Source of the DNA: Microbaculum marinum
GTDB taxonomy: Bacteria > Pseudomonadota > Alphaproteobacteria > Rhizobiales > Tepidamorphaceae
Reading direction: 5' to 3' (one strand)
NCBI RefSeq assembly: GCF_042646165.1
Contig: NZ_JBHRTC010000019.1
Length of the DNA: 64,000 nucleotides
Shown: positions 59,429-64,000 of the stretch, one piece after another
Layout of the letters: the number at the start of each line of letters is the position of its first letter
Position numbering within the stretch: the first letter of the stretch is position 1
Program-made: the position numbers and the translations under genes
Notes under the pieces: generated by a model
What the model saw: only the letters and a program-made list of their open reading frames with translations
Told to the model about the DNA's origin: nothing
Databases searched by the model: none

Positions 59429-60457
59429 ATGGCCCGACTTCAAGACCCCCAGAAACTCGCAACCCCGCGCATCTATCTGGTGCGTATGGTCGTTTTCCTG
59501 GTGATTGCCGGGTTCATCGGGGCGATCCTGTTCCCGCAGGTCTACTCTGCCTTCATGTCGAACCCCGGCCTCAACGGCCTGATCATCGGCGTGCTGTTCA
59601 TCGGCATCGCCCTGGCGATCCGCCAGGTGTTCCGGCTGTTCCGCGAGGTGGCCTGGGTCAACGACTTCCGCCTCGCCGACCCGGGCCTCGAGGTCGCCCG
59701 CCCGCCGGTACTGCTGGCGCCGATGGCCGCGCTGCTGCGCGACCGGGTCGGCCGGATGGCGATTTCGGCCCCGACCATGCGCTCGATCCTCGATTCGATC
59801 GCGATGCGTCTCGACGAGTCCCGCGACCTTGCCCGCTACATGACCGGTCTGCTGGTCTTCCTCGGACTTCTCGGCACCTTCTGGGGCCTGCTGCTGACGG
59901 TCGGCTCGGTCGCCGGCACCATCCAGTCGCTCGACATCGGCTCGGGCGACACCGGCGTGATCTTCGAGGACCTCAAGGCAGGCCTGCAGGCGCCCCTCGC
60001 CGGCATGGGAACGGCCTTCTCCTCGTCGCTGTTCGGCCTTGCCGGCTCGCTGATCCTCGGCTTCCTCGATCTGCAGGCCGGGCAGGCCCAGAACCGGTTC
60101 TACAACGACCTGGAAGACTGGCTGTCGTCGGTCACCGAGATCACCGGCGGCGAGGAACGGGCCGCGGAGGAGCCGCGCACGGTCGCTGTCGCCGCGCCGG
60201 CGCCGGTGCAGGCGCCGCCGATCGACACGAGCGGCATGCAGAAGTCGCTCGACCGGCTTGCCGAGCTGATGAGCGAAGGCGGTTCGAACCGCGCCGCCAC
60301 TGCGGCCATGGCCGATCTCGCCGAAGGCATCCAGGGCCTCGTCCAGCACATGCGCTCGGAACAGAAGATGATCCGCGAATGGGTCGAGGCCCAGGCCGAC
60401 CGCCAGAACGAGATCCGCGATCTGCTTGCCCGCCTCGCCGACCGCGAGAAGGTGTAG
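59429..60457 (+). CDS. MotA/TolQ/ExbB-like proton-channel protein
   Basis: A 342-aa inner-membrane protein with an N-terminal helix pair (YLVRMVVFLVIAGFIGAILFP; LIIGVLFIGIALAIRQVFRL), then the family block RYMTGLLVFLGLLGTFWGLLLTVGSVAGTI and LAGMGTAFSSSLFGLAGSLILGFLDLQ, which fit the third and fourth helices of MotA/TolQ. A long cytoplasmic C-terminus of about 130 residues (PVQAPPIDTSGMQKSLDRLAE) follows. It pairs with the next gene, an OmpA-ended membrane protein, as a stator distinct from TolQR and from flagellar MotAB. Role unknown. Confidence 0.83.
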   Translation: MARLQDPQKLATPRIYLVRMVVFLVIAGFIGAILFPQVYSAFMSNPGLNGLIIGVLFIGIALAIRQVFRLFREVAWVNDFRLADPGLEVARPPVLLAPMAALLRDRVGRMAISAPTMRSILDSIAMRLDESRDLARYMTGLLVFLGLLGTFWGLLLTVGSVAGTIQSLDIGSGDTGVIFEDLKAGLQAPLAGMGTAFSSSLFGLAGSLILGFLDLQAGQAQNRFYNDLEDWLSSVTEITGGEERAAEEPRTVAVAAPAPVQAPPIDTSGMQKSLDRLAELMSEGGSNRAATAAMADLAEGIQGLVQHMRSEQKMIREWVEAQADRQNEIRDLLARLADREKV

Positions 60458-60466
60458 GCCGGGCCC

Positions 60467-61495
60467 ATGTCCATGTCCCCTGGTCGGCGTCGCAGTCGCC
60501 AGATCGACTACTGGCCGAGCTTCGTCGACGTTCTCACGAACGTGCTGCTGGTCTTCATCTTCCTGCTCTCGGTGTTCGTGCTGGCGCAGTTCTTCCTGAG
60601 CCAGGAGATCTCCGGCCGCGACACCGTGCTGAACCGGCTCAACCTGCAGATCGCCGAGCTGACCGAACTGCTCGCCATGGAGCGGGCCGGCAGGCGCTCT
60701 ATCGAGGACCAGCTGGCGATCCTGCAGTCGAACCTGCAAAGCACCGAAGCAGACCGGGAGCGCCTGCAGGGCCTGCTGTCGGCGCAGACCGGCGACGCCG
60801 AGGCCGCGGGCGGCCAGATCGCCGAACTCAACGTCGAACTGGACGAGGAGAAGCGGATCAGCCAGCGGGCGCTTGCCCAGGTCGAACTGCTGAACCAGCA
60901 GATCTCGGCGCTGCGCCGGCAGATCGCCGCCCTCGAGGACGCGCTCGAGGCCTCCGAGGACCGCGACCGTGAGAGCCAGTCGAGGATCGCCGATCTCGGC
61001 CGACGCCTGAACGTGGCGCTCGCCCAGAAGGTGCAGGAACTGTCGCGCTACCGTTCGGACTTCTTCGGACGCCTGCGGGAGATCCTCAGCCAGCGCTCCG
61101 ACATCCGCGTCGTCGGCGACCGCTTCGTGTTCCAGTCCGAGGTGCTGTTCCCGTCGGGCTCCGACGTCATCAACGCCGCCGGCACCCAGGAGCTCGACAA
61201 GCTCGCCAGCGCCATTCTCGAGCTCGAGCAGGAAATTCCGCCTGAAATCGAATGGGTGCTCCGGGTCGACGGGCACACCGACGCCCGGCCGATCAACTCG
61301 GCCCGCTTCCAGTCCAACTGGGAGCTCGCGTCGGCGCGGGCCATCTCGGTGGTGCGCTACCTGATCGACAAGGGGGTCGATCCGCAGCACCTCGTCGCTG
61401 CCGGCTTTGCCGACAACTATCCCCTCGTCGAGGGCGATACGGACGACGCCTATTCCGCCAATCGCCGTATCGAACTGAAGCTCACCGAGCGCTGA
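60467..61495 (+). CDS. MotB/OmpA-type peptidoglycan-binding membrane protein
   Basis: A 342-aa partner of the preceding gene. The single N-terminal helix is VDVLTNVLLVFIFLLSVFVLAQFFL, with the proton-path Asp in VDVLTN. A coiled coil of about 130 residues (LQIAELTELLAMERAGRRS through EALEASEDRDRESQSR) and a C-terminal OmpA domain (VLRVDGHTDARPINSARFQ; NWELASARAISVVRYLIDKG; LVEGDTDDAYSANRRIELKL) follow, which should bind peptidoglycan. The gap to the previous gene is 9 bp. The long coiled coil would span the periplasm further than in MotB. Confidence 0.87.
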   Translation: MSMSPGRRRSRQIDYWPSFVDVLTNVLLVFIFLLSVFVLAQFFLSQEISGRDTVLNRLNLQIAELTELLAMERAGRRSIEDQLAILQSNLQSTEADRERLQGLLSAQTGDAEAAGGQIAELNVELDEEKRISQRALAQVELLNQQISALRRQIAALEDALEASEDRDRESQSRIADLGRRLNVALAQKVQELSRYRSDFFGRLREILSQRSDIRVVGDRFVFQSEVLFPSGSDVINAAGTQELDKLASAILELEQEIPPEIEWVLRVDGHTDARPINSARFQSNWELASARAISVVRYLIDKGVDPQHLVAAGFADNYPLVEGDTDDAYSANRRIELKLTER

Positions 61496-61528
61496 ACGGC
61501 GGCCGGAGGCGACACCTTCGGTCGGGCC

Positions 61529-63373
61529 CTACTCCGCCGCCCGTCCTGATACCCGGGCGTCCTCGTCGGTCTCGAACTGCAGCCGCGCCAGGCGGGCATA
61601 GAGGCCGTCCTGGGCGTACAGCGACTTGTGCGTCCCCTCCTCGACGATCCTTCCCTCGTCCATGACCAGGATCCGGTCGGCGCTGAGCACCGTTGCCAGG
61701 CGATGGGCGATGACCAGCGTCGTGCGGCCCTGCATCAGGCCGTCGAGGGCGCGCTGCACCGCGGTCTCGCTTTCGGCATCCAGCGCCGAGGTCGCCTCGT
61801 CGAGCAGCAGGATCGGCGCGTCGCGCAGGATCGCCCTGGCGATCGCGATGCGCTGGCGCTGGCCGCCCGACAGCGTGACGCCGCGTTCGCCGACGAGTGT
61901 CCGGTAGCCCTCCGGCAGCGCGGCGATGAAGTCCTCCGCATGGGCGGCGACGGCGGCGGCGCGGATCTCGTCGTCCGTCGCATCGGGGCGGCCATAGGCG
62001 ATGTTCTCCGCCACCGTGCCGGCAAAGATGACGGTGTCCTGCGGCACCACGGCGACCCGGCGGCGCAGCGCGTGCGGGTCGGCATCGCGCAACGGCACGC
62101 CGTCGATGCGGATCGTGCCCCGATCGGCATCGTAGAAGCGCAGCAGCAGGTGGAAGATGGTGCTCTTGCCGGCGCCGGAGGGACCGACGATCGCCACCGT
62201 CTCGCCCGGCGCCACCGCAAAGCTGACATCATGCAGCGCCGGCGCGTCGGACCGGGTCGGATAGGCGAAGGAGACCTGGTCGAACGCGATCTCGCCGCGC
62301 GGCGGCTCCGGCATCGGCACGGGCCGGGCCGGTGCCAGGATTGACGACCTGCGGCCCAGGAGATCCGCCAGGCGCTCCGCGGCACCGGCGGCTGCCTGCA
62401 CCTCGCCCCACACCTCGCTCAATGCACCGAGCGCGCCGGCGGCGAACACCGCGTAGAGCAGGAACTGGCCGAGCGTGCCCGCCGTCATTCGCCCCGCCAA
62501 GACATCGCGAGCACCATACCACAGCACCGCGACGACACTGGCAAAGACCAGGAACAACGCCACGAAGGTCAGGGCCGCGCGGGCCTTGGCGCTCAGCCGC
62601 GCAGCATCGAATGCCTCCTCCGCGGCGGCCCGGAAGCGGCCGCCGGCAAGGGCCTCGTTGGTGAAGGACTGCAGGACGCGGACCGCGCCGATGTTCTCCG
62701 TAGCGTAGGCGGTCGCATCGGCCAGGGTATCCTGGGCCTGGCGCTGGCGGCGCCGGACCGCGCGGCCGAACCCGACCAGCGGCAGCACGATCACCGGAAT
62801 CACCGCCAGCACCAGCACCGACAGGCGCGGGCTGGTGACGACCATCATGACCACTGCGCCGATGCCCAACAGGATGTTGCGCAAGGCGATCGAAGCGCTG
62901 GCGCCGACGGCCGACTTGATCTGGGTGGTATCGGCGGTCAGCCTCGAGATCACCTCGCCGGATTTTGCCGTGTCGAAGAAGTCGGCGCCGAGCGATATCA
63001 CCCGGGCGAAGACGTCGGAGCGCACGTCGGCCACCACCCGCTCGCCGAGCCAGGTGACGAGGTAGTAGCGCGCCGCGCTGGCGGTCGCCAGCACCAGCAC
63101 CACCACGATCAGCATGGCGAAGTACTGGTTGATGAGCTCGGTGTTGTCGGCGTCGAAGCCGAAATCGATCATGCGGCGCACGGCCTGCGGAACGGCCAGC
63201 GTTGCACCGGCGGCGGCGATCAGTGCGATGAAGGCGAGGAACAGCCGGCCGCGATACCGCAGCACATATGGCAGGAGCACGCGCAACGGTGCGATCGCCT
63301 GTCGGCCCCTGGTTCGCGCCCCGGTGCCATCGTGCAACGCACCCGCATCAGCCGGCGCCGTGTGATCGGCCAT
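61529..63373 (-). CDS. MsbA-type ABC exporter (fused permease and ATPase)
   Basis: A 614-aa half-transporter. Six membrane helices occupy about 35-330 (start FLAFIALIAAAGATLAVP). The ATPase has Walker A IVGPSGAGKSTIFHLLLRFYD, signature TLSGGQRQRIAIARAIL, Walker B ILLLDEATSALDAESE and the H-loop in IAHRLATV. It is related to MsbA/LmrA exporters of lipids or drugs; the substrate is not evident. The ATG at 63373 (MADHTAP) is chosen over the one at 63424. It is convergent with the OmpA-type gene. Confidence 0.92.
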   Translation of the reverse strand: MADHTAPADAGALHDGTGARTRGRQAIAPLRVLLPYVLRYRGRLFLAFIALIAAAGATLAVPQAVRRMIDFGFDADNTELINQYFAMLIVVVLVLATASAARYYLVTWLGERVVADVRSDVFARVISLGADFFDTAKSGEVISRLTADTTQIKSAVGASASIALRNILLGIGAVVMMVVTSPRLSVLVLAVIPVIVLPLVGFGRAVRRRQRQAQDTLADATAYATENIGAVRVLQSFTNEALAGGRFRAAAEEAFDAARLSAKARAALTFVALFLVFASVVAVLWYGARDVLAGRMTAGTLGQFLLYAVFAAGALGALSEVWGEVQAAAGAAERLADLLGRRSSILAPARPVPMPEPPRGEIAFDQVSFAYPTRSDAPALHDVSFAVAPGETVAIVGPSGAGKSTIFHLLLRFYDADRGTIRIDGVPLRDADPHALRRRVAVVPQDTVIFAGTVAENIAYGRPDATDDEIRAAAVAAHAEDFIAALPEGYRTLVGERGVTLSGGQRQRIAIARAILRDAPILLLDEATSALDAESETAVQRALDGLMQGRTTLVIAHRLATVLSADRILVMDEGRIVEEGTHKSLYAQDGLYARLARLQFETDEDARVSGRAAE

Positions 63374-63729
63374 ATCTCGTACCTGCCTGCTTCCTCGTGG
63401 TCGGAAAATGCAACATGCATCCACCGAGGGGCAATCGGGCGCTATGCCGCGCCGTCGTCAAGATCTTCGCGGCTCGAACCGAAGCGGTCCGACCTGGCCC
63501 GCGCAGTCAGTCTATCACGCGCGGATGCTCCATTATCGGGATCCCGCGACCGGCGACCGCCAAACTCGTATCTTGTTCGATCTCAAATAATTGATCTGTC
63601 TCCGCCCGCGCCCTTCGCGCACCTGAACGGCGGATGAACGCGCGGTTCAGGCTGGGTTCGAGGGACCCCGCGTAGAACCGTCACCGTCAACAGCACGCGG
63701 CACGACCCGCACGACCAGGAGACGGAACA
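63374..63729 (+). promoter_or_regulatory. Curlin gene upstream region with phased GAAC/GTTC sites
   Basis: A 356-bp region without a gene. Near its end, GAAC at 63625 and 63636 and GTTC at 63645 and 63656 are placed symmetrically. The inner pair is TGAAC-gcgcg-GTTCA, and the outer pair is 11 bp away on each side; CCTGAAC/GTTCAGG (63622-63628/63645-63651) also pair. This looks like a binding site for a dimeric or tetrameric regulator about 70-105 bp before the start codon. The regulator is unknown. Confidence 0.5.
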
Positions 63730-64000
63730 ATGACCCGCACGTTCTTCATCGCCACCGCCATCGCCACCGCCCTCGGCCTGTCCGCGGTGCCCGCCATGGC
63801 CAACAGCGTCTACCTCAACCAGTACGGCTGGGGCAACGCCGCCGGCGGCGCACAGGCCGGCCACAACAACACCATCGGCATCCACCAGAACGGCATCTTC
63901 AACGGCGCCGTCAGCCAGCAGCAGGGCAAGAACAACCTGTCGGCGATCGGCCAGAACGGCTTCAACAATTCCGCCGGCACCTGGCAGAAGGGCAAGAACA
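63730..64000 (+). CDS. Curlin-repeat protein (amyloid fibre subunit), 3' end cut
   Basis: The first 90 codons of a secreted protein. The signal peptide ends VPAMA at about residue 24. The mature part, NSVYLNQYGWGNAAG then HNNTIGIHQNGIFNG, VSQQQGKNNLSAIG and QNGFNNSAGTWQKGKN, has at least six Q-x-G-x-x-N curlin half-repeats spaced about 10-12 residues, as in CsgA/CsgB-type subunits of curli fimbriae. Such proteins self-assemble into surface amyloid fibres for biofilm. The repeat count and any csgG/csgE partners lie beyond the window. Confidence 0.85.
   Translation, partial: MTRTFFIATAIATALGLSAVPAMANSVYLNQYGWGNAAGGAQAGHNNTIGIHQNGIFNGAVSQQQGKNNLSAIGQNGFNNSAGTWQKGKN

Noticed and set aside
59393..61390. 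665-codon open frame antisense to the MotA/OmpA-like pair
   Set aside because: Shadow of two motif-supported genes; composition is Arg/Asp/Val/Gln-rich without family features.

Overview
The window is about 64 kb of GC-rich chromosome with dense, mostly NNC/NNG-ending codons. It reads as an alphaproteobacterium of the order Hyphomicrobiales (Rhizobiales). The main reasons are the chpT-ctrA pair followed by fliJ, a homospermidine synthase/ornithine decarboxylase operon, a serC-serA operon with the alphaproteobacterial serC leader RNA, Omp25/31-type porin-like barrels, DUF982/DUF4164-type small proteins, and the yebC-ruvCAB-ybgC-tolQRAB-pal-cpoB-tilS-ftsH-glmM gene order. I cannot name the genus.

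Layout. 1-5 kb: end of a CysQ-type phosphatase, cell-cycle phosphorelay genes chpT and ctrA (convergent, sharing a terminator), fliJ, a sulfotransferase-like gene and a peroxiredoxin-like gene. 5-9.5 kb: polyamine operon (ornithine decarboxylase, GNAT, homospermidine synthase) and an EamA transporter. 9.7-14.5 kb: purA, an unknown membrane protein, then a TPP riboswitch driving a thiamine-precursor permease and binding protein with no ATPase gene beside them. 14.5-18 kb: DUF1697, a GST, a copper/cytochrome-oxidase assembly trio (DUF2946-like, PCuAC, SCO) and a histidine phosphatase. 18-21.2 kb: serC-serA with leader RNA. 21.3-25.4 kb: small unknown genes, two outer-membrane barrels with nearly identical CtrA-type promoters, and an aminotransferase.

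25-47.5 kb is a conserved cell-envelope and DNA-repair backbone on the minus strand (yebC, ruvC, ruvA, ruvB, ybgC, tolQ, tolR, tolA, tolB, pal, cpoB, tilS, ftsH, glmM). Four accessory islets interrupt it: a TauE/SafE permease plus a Hint-domain protein beside a remnant of a second permease gene; a VapBC-like toxin-antitoxin pair translationally coupled to ruvA; two tandem collagen-like secreted proteins with a divergent LuxR regulator; and an amidase.

47.6-64 kb: a YmdB-type phosphoesterase, 5-formyl-THF cyclo-ligase, 6S RNA and zapA in the classical order; DUF4164; the glycolytic/Calvin-type cluster tkt-gap-pgk-fba; a divergent ThiE-like gene and a SEL1 protein behind two consensus CtrA sites; efp, suhB and a MotA/OmpA-like pair; an MsbA-type ABC exporter; and the start of a curlin-repeat amyloid gene cut by the window end.

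The recurring theme is cell-cycle control of the envelope. ctrA and its phosphotransferase chpT are here, and four perfect TTAA-N7-TTAA sites lie before envelope or unknown genes. The most unusual arrangements are the toxin-antitoxin pair wired into the Holliday-junction resolvase operon and the collagen-like/LuxR islet between pal and cpoB. I saw no tRNA, rRNA, CRISPR array, prophage or complete insertion sequence.
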